From Acinetobacter sp. MB5 (GTDB taxonomy: Bacteria; Pseudomonadota; Gammaproteobacteria; Pseudomonadales; Moraxellaceae), in assembly GCF_003261585.1 (NCBI RefSeq), contig NZ_POVU01000005.1, forward strand, positions 62,001-126,000: a stretch of 64,000 nt of DNA, written 5' to 3'. Made by a program: the position numbers and the translations under genes. The notes under the pieces were generated by a model, which saw only the letters and a program-made list of their open reading frames with translations, was not told where the DNA came from and did no database searches. Of the stretch, positions 27,458-35,270 are shown piece after piece. How positions within the stretch are numbered: the first letter of the stretch is position 1; each line of letters opens with the position of its first letter.

Positions 27458-27962
27458 AATCGCCGTATTGCTTACATCAATGGTCAGTTCAGGCGGAGTT
27501 TTATGGACATCTGGATACGAGGGGTGGCGTTCAAAGCCGTACTATGACACGGGCCGAGTCGTGACACAGGGTTTTGGCTCAACAGTTAAGCCTGATGGCT
27601 CAAAAATCAAGATCACAGATAAGCCAATCACCCAAAAACAAGGGCTTGAATACTTAAAAGTACACATGGCCAAAGATGCGAAAGTCTTTAACAAATCACT
27701 GTCAGGCGTGAAGCTTTCACAGAATGAATATGATGTTTATATGGACTTCACTTATCAGTTTGGGACGGGTGCCTGGTCATCATCTAAGATGTTGGCCAAC
27801 TTAAAGCAAGGTAAATACGTTCAGGCTTGTAAGTCATTAGAAGCATGGCGTTTTTCGCGTGTACAGGGCAAGAAAGTTGATTGTCGTATTAATCGGGGCT
27901 GTGCTGGGGTTTGGAATCGTCAACATGCACGTATGCAGAAATGTTTAGGAGCAAACGCATGA
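27441..27962 (+). CDS. SAR-type endolysin, glycoside hydrolase family 24
   Basis: A 173-residue lysozyme starting at ATG 27441 after GGAGGGCG. The catalytic triad of the T4/P21 lysozyme family is spaced exactly as expected: Glu27 (GYEGWR), Asp36 (YYDTGR), Thr42. The N-terminus (KIAVLLTSMVSSGGVLWTS, residues about 5-25) is a weakly hydrophobic Gly/Ser-containing segment without a cleavage site, typical of a signal-arrest-release anchor. The enzyme would be exported by Sec, held inactive in the membrane and released when the membrane is depolarised. It cleaves peptidoglycan between MurNAc and GlcNAc. It overlaps the holin upstream and the Rz gene downstream (ATGA). Confidence 0.92.
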   Translation: MSNKTKIAVLLTSMVSSGGVLWTSGYEGWRSKPYYDTGRVVTQGFGSTVKPDGSKIKITDKPITQKQGLEYLKVHMAKDAKVFNKSLSGVKLSQNEYDVYMDFTYQFGTGAWSSSKMLANLKQGKYVQACKSLEAWRFSRVQGKKVDCRINRGCAGVWNRQHARMQKCLGANA

Positions 27963-28549
27963 CAACTGCACTTTTAATCATAAAGGCGATTTGGGACTTC
28001 TTATGCAAAGTTTTTCTTTGGGTACTATCGAATAAGCGTTGGTCTCTAATCATTGTCCTAGTGATATATAGCGTATTCCAGACTTGGCAAGCTAACAGTC
28101 TGGCAAGTGATCTGAACAGTACTGATGCTAAATGCACAACGAAAGTGAACCAGGTGCAAGCTGATTTTGATAAATACAAAGCAGACCAAAAAACAGCAAT
28201 TGAAACAGCTAAAACTACAGTTGCCACACAGCAACAGAAATGGGCTGAAAAACTTTTAAAGGTAGAACAAAATGCGAATCAAAAAATTCAAGATGCGGCT
28301 GCTGCCGCTCGTAGTGCTGAGCTGGTTAATCATGGGCTGTCAGAGCAGATCAATCGTGCAAACGAACGTCTGTCCACAGCTTCCCGAGAAGCCATTGCGG
28401 ACTACGCCAAAACCTGTAATTCAGTACTCAAAAACTTGGCAGTTAGAGGTGGAGAAATCGCAAAAGCTGCTGACGGACACGAAATTGATACAGAGCGATT
28501 AGAAGAATCTTGGGACGTTGTAGCAAGTGGAGTAAAGCCCTCTAAGTGA
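27959..28549 (+). CDS. Rz-like inner-membrane spanin
   Basis: A 196-residue protein beginning at ATG 27959, which overlaps the endolysin stop as ATGA and follows TTTAGGAGC. One N-terminal transmembrane helix (about residues 27-45, SLIIVLVIYSVF) is followed by a long Lys/Gln/Ala-rich coiled coil (about 65-140), the hallmark of an i-spanin. With the outer-membrane lipoprotein Rz1 encoded inside it, it would fuse inner and outer membranes at the end of lysis. The longer in-frame start at 27911 is rejected because it lies inside the endolysin gene and has no good ribosome-binding site. Confidence 0.88.
   Translation: MTTALLIIKAIWDFLCKVFLWVLSNKRWSLIIVLVIYSVFQTWQANSLASDLNSTDAKCTTKVNQVQADFDKYKADQKTAIETAKTTVATQQQKWAEKLLKVEQNANQKIQDAAAAARSAELVNHGLSEQINRANERLSTASREAIADYAKTCNSVLKNLAVRGGEIAKAADGHEIDTERLEESWDVVASGVKPSK
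28272..28502 (+). CDS. Rz1-like outer-membrane spanin lipoprotein, nested in Rz
   Basis: A 76-residue protein entirely inside the Rz gene in another frame. It has a lipoprotein signal (LPLVVLSWLIMGC, lipobox LIMGC) followed by a short Pro-rich mature region (CPQLPEKPLRTTPKP), exactly the Rz1 pattern. It starts at ATG 28272 after AAAGG; an internal ATG at 28293 is also possible. Together with Rz it forms the two-component spanin that bridges the periplasm. Confidence 0.88.
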   Translation: MRIKKFKMRLLPLVVLSWLIMGCQSRSIVQTNVCPQLPEKPLRTTPKPVIQYSKTWQLEVEKSQKLLTDTKLIQSD

Positions 28550-28559
28550 GGGCTTATTT
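28535..28559 (+). terminator. Terminator after the lysis cassette
   Basis: AAGCCCTC (28535-28542) pairs with GAGGGCTT (28548-28555), followed by a modest AT-rich tail. It lies between Rz and the convergent reverse-strand gene. Confidence 0.65.
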
Positions 28560-29148
28560 AAATAATATTAGAAATAATGCTTTCGATGCTTTTTAATGAG
28601 TTGATTGTTGCTTTAAATGCATTATCTATATTAACTTCATCATCCAACCAAATTGACTTGGCCCCATTCGTATTAGATTCATATGAATTCTTAGGACTAT
28701 TATTTAATAATAAACTTTTAAGATGAACCACCTTGATTATTTGATCTTGCAAAATATGATTTGGTATTTTTTCTAAGACTAATCGGTCATTAAATGACTG
28801 AAAATTATTTTTTAATATTAAAATCTCTCTAGAGATTATCATAATATTTGATAAATTTACTTTTACATTTTCCTCATGGAATGGGTCATTTGACCCTCTA
28901 GTATGTAAGTCTCTTAGATAGTAAGAGCAGCTAGTCTCTATATTTTCAAAAAATATGACTAAATCGGAGAAAACATTCATACACAAAAAAGATTCTTGTT
29001 GGATTCTAAAGTAAAGCTCCATTGTTTGAGTTTTATTTTGGAGTAAATAACCTCTAAATGTTAGAAATCCAATCAAAACTAAATTTAAAATAGCAACTAT
29101 AGCTTCTATAGCTGAGTTATTTTTACTAATAAAATCAAATATTTGCAT
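28558..29148 (-). CDS. AT-rich membrane-anchored protein of unknown function
   Basis: A 196-residue protein with one clear N-terminal transmembrane helix (IEAIVAILNLVLIGFLTFRG, about residues 13-33) and a long helical cytoplasmic part without recognised domains. The composition (Asn, Ile, Lys, Ser) and base content are more AT-rich than the neighbouring phage genes. It faces away from the VRR-NUC gene across a 162-base AT-rich gap. Its place between the lysis cassette and umuDC is an accessory slot, so a lysogenic-conversion or anti-phage role with its neighbour is possible but only inferred. Confidence 0.65.
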   Translation of the reverse strand: MQIFDFISKNNSAIEAIVAILNLVLIGFLTFRGYLLQNKTQTMELYFRIQQESFLCMNVFSDLVIFFENIETSCSYYLRDLHTRGSNDPFHEENVKVNLSNIMIISREILILKNNFQSFNDRLVLEKIPNHILQDQIIKVVHLKSLLLNNSPKNSYESNTNGAKSIWLDDEVNIDNAFKATINSLKSIESIISNII

Positions 29149-29310
29149 TAATAATTGTGTCCAATAAAATTTATTTTTTTACTAATTTTCATTTTTCCAA
29201 AATTCCATATATTAACTAATTTTATTAAGATATATTATATACATGAAATTTAACTTTGAGTTATTTACTTAAAATAAAAAATATCAATCTATTGTACATA
29301 GGAAATTAAT

Positions 29311-29946
29311 ATGAAAAAAAGATTATCATTAAAAGATCAATGTATAGAGTCTGGGATTGACTTTGAAGAGATTAAAATAGCTTATGATGCTAAACCGGAA
29401 TTAGCATTATTAAAATATTATGAAAAACAGGGTTATATTGGCTCATTCATTGAAGGCTATACAATCCTAACAGTTTTAAAGGCATTGATGTTAGATAAAT
29501 TAACTCAACTAAATCCATTTAATGATAGGAATGATGCTTGTAGCAGATATCTTGAAGCTCAATTTACAATTCATAAAGGACTAGAGTCTGTGATCATAAA
29601 TTCGATTCGTAGCATTAATAGAGGAAAATATTTATCAAATTTACGAGAAATTTTTAAGCAGCCTTTTATAAAATCACAACACCCAAATTTATCATTTCAA
29701 TGTTGTGAAGCATTGTATGATGCTATTGATTTAGAAATTTTTATAAGGGTCGCAAGAAAATTTTCTGAGGATCCATATACATATAGAAATGGTTGGCCCG
29801 ATTTAATAATCGTAAAAGATAATGAAGTTAGGTTTATAGAAGTAAAAACAACTGATAAGTTGCATAGTAGTCAGCTAATAACAATACCAACTTTTAGTAA
29901 AATTTTACCTTATAACTTTTCTGTTTGTAAGCTTATAAAAATTTGA
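29311..29946 (+). CDS. VRR-NUC domain nuclease, AT-rich accessory gene
   Basis: A 211-residue protein. The last 60 residues hold the VRR-NUC (PF08774) core of the PD-(D/E)xK superfamily: 'GWPDLIIV' (catalytic Asp), then 'VRFIEVKTTDKLHSSQ' (ExK plus the family's Gln), then a Val/Cys-rich strand. The N-terminal 140 residues are helical and unrecognised. Many VRR-NUC proteins process branched DNA or act as phage recombination nucleases; free-standing ones also occur in defence loci. The start ATG follows AGGAAATTAAT. It is divergent from the membrane gene and ends 2 bases before the convergent umuC stop. Base content suggests horizontal origin. Confidence 0.8.
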   Translation: MKKRLSLKDQCIESGIDFEEIKIAYDAKPELALLKYYEKQGYIGSFIEGYTILTVLKALMLDKLTQLNPFNDRNDACSRYLEAQFTIHKGLESVIINSIRSINRGKYLSNLREIFKQPFIKSQHPNLSFQCCEALYDAIDLEIFIRVARKFSEDPYTYRNGWPDLIIVKDNEVRFIEVKTTDKLHSSQLITIPTFSKILPYNFSVCKLIKI

Positions 29947-29948
29947 AG

Positions 29949-31247
29949 TTAAGAGTTAATGCTAATCAATCCATCCCAAGTGAATGGATTTCTACTCAAT
30001 TTATCTCTACTCATGGACCAAGGGCGGTTCGGTATATAGCAAGCACCTATACCTAATTTCTTTTTCCCAAACCGTTCATGTACATTTTCAAAAGCACACA
30101 TTAACTTTTCATTTCTATCAATTTTGGCCATATCAGTGAGAAGATCAAAAGTATGGCCACCTTTAGGTTCTAATCCAGTTAGCATCACCCCACATTTCTT
30201 GTACTTGATGCCTTCTTTGTAGATATGGTCTAGCATCGCAGTTGCGGCTTTAACAAGATCAATGACACAGTCTGTAGATTCAGGAAAAGCATAAGAAATC
30301 GCTTTGTTATAAAAAGGCACATTAGGATCAAAGGGATTAGACTGTACAAAAGCCACGATACATCCACAAAGCAACTCACCTGCACGTAATCTAGAGCAGG
30401 CATCTTGTGCATACATGCTAATCGCTTCTTTTAAGTCGTTGAGCTCAGTGACTCGAGATCCAAAAGATCGACTGGCCACAATCTGTTTCTTACTTGGTGG
30501 TGTGTGTTCAACTTCAATGCAAGAAATTCCTTGCAGCTCCGTAACAGTTCTCGCCATGACAATTGAGAATTGTTTTTTTATTTCTGCTGGGTTTGTACGA
30601 GCAAGATCAAGAACAGTATGTATCCCCATACTTTGTAGTTTCTTAGAGTGCTTCCGCCCAACACCCCAAACCTCTGAAACATCAACTATGCTCTCAAAAT
30701 AATCACGATGCTTAGGATTCATAGAGACCAAATTACACACGCCATTAAAGCGTTTGCCTTTCTTGGCCATATGGTTGGCAATTTTTGCTTCGGTCTTACT
30801 CCGACCGATACCCACACACACGGGTAAACCTAACCACTTCAATATCCGCTGTCGCATTTGCTGAGCGTACTCAGTGAGATTATAAATCTCTGCATATGCT
30901 GTAAGTTCTAAAAAGCACTCATCAATCGAATAGATTTCTTGCTCAGAGGGCGTAACAAAATCCGCAAGAATCCGATGAAATCGCTGAGACATCTCATTGT
31001 ATAAAGCATAATTACTGGAAAGCACCTGAACATTGTGCTGCTGAACAATATCTTTGATTTGAAATAGGGGGACACCCATTTTGATTCCGAGATCTTTAGC
31101 TTCTTGCGAACGTGCGACCGCACAGCCGTCATTATTCGACAGGACAATGACAGGTTTGTTATTGAGAGACGGATTAAACACTCGTTCACAACTGACGTAA
31201 CAATTGTTCACGTCAATCAAGGCAAAGATTTGGTTCTGGTGTTTCAT
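29949..31247 (-). CDS. umuC: Error-prone DNA polymerase V subunit UmuC
   Basis: A 432-residue Y-family polymerase. The opening '[17 protein letters not shown]' contains the first catalytic Asp; '[11 protein letters not shown]' and '[10 protein letters not shown]' carry the other metal ligands; the '[21 protein letters not shown]' stretch is the thumb/finger signature. With activated UmuD' it copies past DNA lesions after SOS induction. The ATG overlaps the umuD stop (ATGA), so the pair is translationally coupled. The region equivalent to the E. coli beta-clamp motif QLNLF reads as 'HTFDLL', a weak match. Phage-borne umuDC pairs are common in Acinetobacter prophages. Confidence 0.95.
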   Translation of the reverse strand: MKHQNQIFALIDVNNCYVSCERVFNPSLNNKPVIVLSNNDGCAVARSQEAKDLGIKMGVPLFQIKDIVQQHNVQVLSSNYALYNEMSQRFHRILADFVTPSEQEIYSIDECFLELTAYAEIYNLTEYAQQMRQRILKWLGLPVCVGIGRSKTEAKIANHMAKKGKRFNGVCNLVSMNPKHRDYFESIVDVSEVWGVGRKHSKKLQSMGIHTVLDLARTNPAEIKKQFSIVMARTVTELQGISCIEVEHTPPSKKQIVASRSFGSRVTELNDLKEAISMYAQDACSRLRAGELLCGCIVAFVQSNPFDPNVPFYNKAISYAFPESTDCVIDLVKAATAMLDHIYKEGIKYKKCGVMLTGLEPKGGHTFDLLTDMAKIDRNEKLMCAFENVHERFGKKKLGIGACYIPNRPWSMSRDKLSRNPFTWDGLISINS

Positions 31248-31816
31248 CTAAAGTTCTTCAAAACACGTGTTACAACACCCCAAATGATTAGCTCTTGGCC
31301 TTCATCAAAATGAATATCATCAAAGTCGGGGTTTTCTGCTTTCAACCAATGCTGATCACCCTCAATCATAAGTCGCTTAACCGTAAAATCATTATCGATG
31401 AGTGCGATCACGATATCTCGATGCTTTGCATCTAAACTACGATCGACAATCAATTCATCATTAATATCAATTCCGATGCCCAGCATAGATAGTGAATTTA
31501 CGCGAACAATAAAGGTTGCAGCAGGGTTCTTGATGAGGTGTTCATTTAGATCGAGAGTTTGTTCAACATAGTCTTGAGCAGGAGAAGGAAAGCCAGCTTG
31601 AACTCGCTCAGATGCGAGGGGAATTGCAATATGGGTTACAGGATCTACTTGACGAATATGATTAATCTCGATTTCATTTTTATTTTTCTTCAGATATTCT
31701 TTGATGTCTAATACACGTGATTCAGGTACGCGCAGCACTTTCGTTGGCTCATTATATTCTAGCTTACGGCCAGCGCCTTCACGCTTACCTCCATGCTGTT
31801 GTTTTAAATGCTTCAT
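31244..31816 (-). CDS. umuD: UmuD-like self-cleaving SOS protein
   Basis: A 190-residue protein of the UmuD/LexA S24 family. The N-terminal extension (about 60 residues, '[12 protein letters not shown]' then '[16 protein letters not shown]') is longer than in E. coli UmuD. The cleavage site is Ala-Gly in '[12 protein letters not shown]'. The catalytic Ser lies in '[10 protein letters not shown]' and the Lys in 'FTVKRL'. RecA-ssDNA would trigger cleavage to UmuD', which activates UmuC. A long N-terminus is also seen in the Acinetobacter regulator UmuDAb, but no clear DNA-binding helix-turn-helix is visible here. Its own promoter region has a palindrome. Confidence 0.92.
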   Translation of the reverse strand: MKHLKQQHGGKREGAGRKLEYNEPTKVLRVPESRVLDIKEYLKKNKNEIEINHIRQVDPVTHIAIPLASERVQAGFPSPAQDYVEQTLDLNEHLIKNPAATFIVRVNSLSMLGIGIDINDELIVDRSLDAKHRDIVIALIDNDFTVKRLMIEGDQHWLKAENPDFDDIHFDEGQELIIWGVVTRVLKNFR

Positions 31817-31849
31817 GATGCCAAATCTCGATTTTGTTACATAATCAAA

Positions 31850-31878
31850 ATTTTAGAATTTGGCAATAATAAATTCAA
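31850..31878 (-). promoter_or_regulatory. umuDC promoter with overlapping palindrome
   Basis: On the reverse strand TTGAAT (31873-31878), a 17-base spacer and TAAAAT (31850-31855) form a good sigma-70 promoter. A 21-base palindrome, GAATTT-N9-AAATTC (31856-31876), fills the spacer and enters the -35 box. Its arm length and spacing resemble the TTGAAA-N9-TTTCAA operators bound by UmuDAb-type SOS repressors, so it is a candidate SOS operator. Confidence 0.5.
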
Positions 31879-31976
31879 ATTTAAAAGTTGTGGATAATCA
31901 AGGGGACTTTCATCTTTAAGACAAGTGGTCTTAGGATAGAGCAGTGATTTCAAAGTTTTGATAAATTGGACATATA

Positions 31977-32267
31977 ATGAAAAAAATATTCTTTTTGCTT
32001 GCTACAGTACTCATTTTTGCATCATCTGAAGTTCCTGCAAAAAAAACTCATGTAGTGAGTGATGATGCGATAAAAGAAAAAATCATTCAGGATTCAATAG
32101 ACTCGTATCCAGGGCCATGTGCTTGCCCGTACAATTCAGCTAGAAATGGTAGCCGCTGCGGTAAACGTAGTGCATATTCGAGAGCAGGGGGATATGAAAC
32201 GATTTGCTATAAAGAAGATGTAACCAAACAAATGATTCAAGACTATAAAAACAGGAATAAAAAATGA
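31977..32267 (+). CDS. Small secreted Cys-containing protein, unknown function
   Basis: A 96-residue protein with a cleavable signal peptide (KKIFFLLATVLIFASSEVPA). The mature part has the conserved pattern 'YPGPCACPYNSARNGSRCG' then 'RSAYSRAGGYETICY', which includes four Cys likely in two disulfides. I have the impression that this pattern recurs in small proteins of prophages and islands in Proteobacteria, but I cannot name the function. The stop overlaps the next start (ATGA), so it is coupled to the following membrane gene. A short palindrome lies upstream (31917-31933). Confidence 0.7.
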   Translation: MKKIFFLLATVLIFASSEVPAKKTHVVSDDAIKEKIIQDSIDSYPGPCACPYNSARNGSRCGKRSAYSRAGGYETICYKEDVTKQMIQDYKNRNKK

Positions 32268-32545
32268 GCAAGACTCTAAAGATTTCAACTTTTATTCAAG
32301 ACGTTATTACCATCATAGTGATTTCAGCTGTAATCATCATAGGACTATTGCAGCTTCAGATCAGCCATAAAGACAGAGCTGGTAGCTATGTCGAGGGAAC
32401 AGATGGTTACTCAGGTTACACATTTGCAAGAGATAATAATTTGAAGTCAAAAGCTGAATGTGAGTATGCAAAGCTACCACCATCGTCTGCCGAAGAAACC
32501 AGTGATGAGTTTATGCAGGGCTGTCACAAGTATTTTGAAGAATAA
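32264..32545 (+). CDS. Small single-span membrane protein, unknown function
   Basis: A 93-residue protein with one transmembrane helix (IITIIVISAVIIIGLLQL type, about residues 13-33) and a periplasmic, Cys-containing tail (SGYTFARDNNLKSKAECEYA). It is translationally coupled (ATGA) to the secreted four-Cys protein before it, so the two may act together in the periplasm. No family is recognised. It belongs to the accessory block between umuDC and the integrase. Confidence 0.6.
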   Translation: MSKTLKISTFIQDVITIIVISAVIIIGLLQLQISHKDRAGSYVEGTDGYSGYTFARDNNLKSKAECEYAKLPPSSAEETSDEFMQGCHKYFEE

Positions 32546-32548
32546 AAT

Positions 32549-33201
32549 ATGCTAGAAATTTTTTTTAAAATTATTGCTGTAGTTACTGGTTTTTGTTTAC
32601 CAATAATCATGCATATTTGAATAACAAGTTGGCACATTTAAAAAATGGTAGAGAGATAAGAAGTGAGCTTCTACAACTAGCCGAAGACTTTGGTAAAAAT
32701 GATCTGCATAAAAAGCCTATCCTTTATAAGGATAGAATGGCGCAATCGCTCTTCAATAATGACAATTTAACCTATCAGGAAGCAAAATATTTTTCGAATT
32801 ATGAAAATGCTGATTTTTGGGTACGGGAGTATGCCAAAATTAGGGGGTTGTTAAATAGAGAAAGAAGCTCTTTAGGAGAAATTATAGGATTTACACCTAG
32901 ATTTACTAATTGGGGGATTTTTTTTAGGCTCGTTGGATATTTTTTCTGTGCTTCACTTGGTCTAATCCCATTTATCATGGTGAATAAATATATTGATTTG
33001 ATAGAAAAATATTATGAAAATGGAATGTTGGTAAGTATATTTCTAATGATTGCCTTGCCTGCAATTTTACTTTGGATTTCGTATGTTTGCTTAAAATATG
33101 CCGAGCGCTGTGCAGCATGTAAAATGTTCTTAAAGGATTTTCAAAATAATGCTTTTGAAGTTCCACCCCTAATAGGTCCACCAGAAAACACTCAAGCATG
33201 A
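32549..33201 (+). pseudogene. Membrane protein gene with a probable one-base frameshift near its start
   Basis: The main frame (202 codons from TTG 32593) has two transmembrane helices (about residues 113-133 and 146-168). It has no usable ATG near the beginning and no ribosome-binding site before the TTG. An ATG at 32549, six bases after the previous stop, opens a 23-codon frame (MLEIFFKIIAVVTGF...) encoding a signal-like hydrophobic segment. Adding one T to the five-T run at 32590-32594 would join both frames without any stop. This suggests a recent single-base deletion, a sequencing error, or slippage. The product is otherwise unrecognised. Confidence 0.5.
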
Positions 33202-33234
33202 GCGGATTAATTGTTTTAATGTCGATCTATCATT

Positions 33235-33264
33235 AATAGCTCATACATTGTGTATGAGCTATTT
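33235..33264. terminator. Bidirectional hairpin terminator
   Basis: AATAGCTCATACA (33235-33247) pairs perfectly with TGTATGAGCTATT (33251-33263), loop TTG. It separates the forward accessory genes from the reverse-strand gene and integrase. Confidence 0.75.
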
Positions 33265-33281
33265 AAAAATCTGAAATGCCG

Positions 33282-33500
33282 TTATTTGACTGTACCTAAA
33301 ACTGGAATCATTCTTGGTCCAGCTTCACGTGCTTTACTAACAATTTCAACCAATTCATCGTATGTTAAGTTGAAAGAGTCTGAGCTATCAAAAATGTACA
33401 CAACATTCTTGTCTTTTAGCTCTTCTGGCTTTTCAGGGATAAAGCGTTCAGGAATCAATTTCTGAGTTAATCCTTCATCAGATAGGTGTTTAGGTATCAT
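33282..33500 (-). CDS. Small hypothetical protein downstream of the integrase
   Basis: A 72-residue soluble, charged protein (ATG after ATAGGACA on the reverse strand). It lies 20 bases after the integrase stop and is transcribed in the same direction, so it probably belongs to the integrase transcript. It has no clear winged-helix fold, so it is not confidently an excisionase. No domain is recognised. Confidence 0.6.
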   Translation of the reverse strand: MIPKHLSDEGLTQKLIPERFIPEKPEELKDKNVVYIFDSSDSFNLTYDELVEIVSKAREAGPRMIPVLGTVK

Positions 33501-33520
33501 TTTTTGTCCTATGCAAATTG

Positions 33521-35140
33521 TTAAGATCGTTGAATAAGGTTTGTTTGATCATAACTATAATAACGAGTTATATCGATCCATGTAGAAATGTCTTTTTCCC
33601 ATTTGTAAACTCGATTGCCATCTAACCTTAAGAGATCTAGTCCTTTGATCCCAAAATGTGTGGAATCATTAGGGAGTAGATCCCATGGAATATCTGAGTT
33701 TTCTGATAGCCAGTTTTCCCAGGCATTTTGAATATAAGGAACAACGAAGTTTTGCTGCAGCTCATTCCAAGAGAAAATATTTTGAATATTCGATTTCTCT
33801 TTATATGAATCAATGACACTTTTTGTTGGTCTAAATGATTTGATGAACTTTTCTAATAGTTCCTTAACAAAAGGATAGTCAGTATTGAGGTTATTTGGTG
33901 ATTCAATTACTGAATATGCTTCTTCAGCATCGGCAATATCTGCAGCAGAAATATAACGCTGTTTAAGCGCAAATTTTGAGTAATTCTCCCCAAACTGTTC
34001 TTTGGCAAATTGAATAGCATCTTTGTATTCAATACGCTTGCCACGTTTCTTTAAATTGACGTAGCGTTTTAGGCTACCCCAAGATGAATGAAGAGTGATT
34101 GTCTGGAGCTGGGGAATGGTAAAACCATCTTCGGCATAGCGAGTCGCTGCTTCATGCCGTAAGTCATGGAATCTTAGATCCATGATGTTATTCAATCTGC
34201 ATGCTCTACGGAAATAGTCAGAAACAGTTTGAACATTAACAGGTAGTAAAAGCTCATCACTATAACCAAGCTCTAGCATTCGTTTACGTGTCGAAGGTTC
34301 CAGTAATTCATCAATGATCAACAGTGCATTTGGTTCAAGATGTGCAAATTTATGGTTGCCTTTTGAGCCATCAGGATTTTTAACATCACGGATCTTCCAT
34401 TGATTGTTTTTACGATCAAAATCCTCAAGCCGCATTTCGCACAGCTCACCTTCACGGCGACCAGTATAGATCGCAAGCCACATTACCAAATGCATTGGAA
34501 TAGCATTACGGACGCGCTTCCAGCCTTTATAAAAGTGGTTTGTGAGTGTGAAAAGTTCCTCTGTTGTAATCAGACGATCACGCTCTTTGGATTTGGTGAC
34601 GATACGGGCCTTTTTTAACCCAATGATTGCTTGAGATAGTTCATTTTTGGCGTTTGCAACATCTTCTCCCCAAACAAGCTCAGCATGGCCTAGAACACTC
34701 GAGATATGCGAAATGTCTTTCAGAGCGGTTGATGGACTAACACCATCAATCATTTCCATCGGGTTGCCTTTACGCCGCTCAATTGCAAAATTTGAGAAGT
34801 CCTGGCGAGAAAGGGTATAGACATCTTTTTGAGAAATATCATAGTTACAAATATTTTTTAAAGCTGCTTTCTTCGTCCCGGCAAATTCATCCCCAATTTC
34901 TTCGATATACTTCTCGATAAACTGATCTAAAGTTTTTGACACAGTTTGAGTTTCTGGATTTAAAATAGCGGGATTAACAAGTATTTCTGCTTCAACTCGT
35001 TTAATCCATTCTTTGGCTAATGATTCTTTGGCAAAAGTTCTTGTTTTGTTGAATGTGGTTTTATCTGGTCGTTTGATGCGTATTTGTGCTGTGTAAGTAA
35101 ACCTCCCATCAATTTTCTGACGTTTTGTAATTGTTCCCAT
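33521..35140 (-). CDS. int: Tyrosine site-specific integrase with long C-terminal extension
   Basis: A 539-residue tyrosine recombinase. The catalytic residues are visible: Arg in 'YTGRREGELCEM', His-x-x-Arg in 'FHDLRHEAATRYA', His in 'TLHSSWGSLKRY' and the nucleophile Tyr at about position 360. An N-terminal arm-binding region and a core-binding SAM-like domain precede these. About 180 residues follow the Tyr, whereas most phage integrases end within 20-30. Their function is unknown. The gene begins about 110 bases before dusB and points away from it, so it sits at the attachment site and would insert the phage into dusB. Confidence 0.93.
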   Translation of the reverse strand: MGTITKRQKIDGRFTYTAQIRIKRPDKTTFNKTRTFAKESLAKEWIKRVEAEILVNPAILNPETQTVSKTLDQFIEKYIEEIGDEFAGTKKAALKNICNYDISQKDVYTLSRQDFSNFAIERRKGNPMEMIDGVSPSTALKDISHISSVLGHAELVWGEDVANAKNELSQAIIGLKKARIVTKSKERDRLITTEELFTLTNHFYKGWKRVRNAIPMHLVMWLAIYTGRREGELCEMRLEDFDRKNNQWKIRDVKNPDGSKGNHKFAHLEPNALLIIDELLEPSTRKRMLELGYSDELLLPVNVQTVSDYFRRACRLNNIMDLRFHDLRHEAATRYAEDGFTIPQLQTITLHSSWGSLKRYVNLKKRGKRIEYKDAIQFAKEQFGENYSKFALKQRYISAADIADAEEAYSVIESPNNLNTDYPFVKELLEKFIKSFRPTKSVIDSYKEKSNIQNIFSWNELQQNFVVPYIQNAWENWLSENSDIPWDLLPNDSTHFGIKGLDLLRLDGNRVYKWEKDISTWIDITRYYSYDQTNLIQRS

Positions 35141-35157
35141 ATTTATTTACCTATTCG

Positions 35158-35207
35158 AATGCTACATTTTTTAATAATGCTACAATTAAGAAAATTGTAG
35201 CATTATT
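35158..35207. repeat. Inverted and direct repeats between int and dusB
   Basis: AATAATGCTACAATT (35173-35187) and its exact reverse complement (35193-35207) form 15-base arms around a 5-base loop. The core AATGCTACA is repeated once more at 35158-35166. The site lies in the shared int/dusB upstream region and may be an integrase arm site, a regulator operator, or both. Confidence 0.7.
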
Positions 35208-35230
35208 TTAGCAATGAATAGTAAAGAATG

Positions 35231-35270
35231 ATTCAGAATGTTGGAAAATGATTGAGAATATAGGAATTGG
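35231..35270 (+). repeat. Imperfect 20-base tandem repeat at the prophage edge
   Basis: ATTCAGAATGTTGGAAAATG (35231-35250) is followed directly by a variant with the same frame of A/T/G positions (35251-35270, ATTGAGAATATAGGAATTGG). The second copy forms part of the new dusB coding start. It may be an integrase-binding repeat. Confidence 0.5.
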
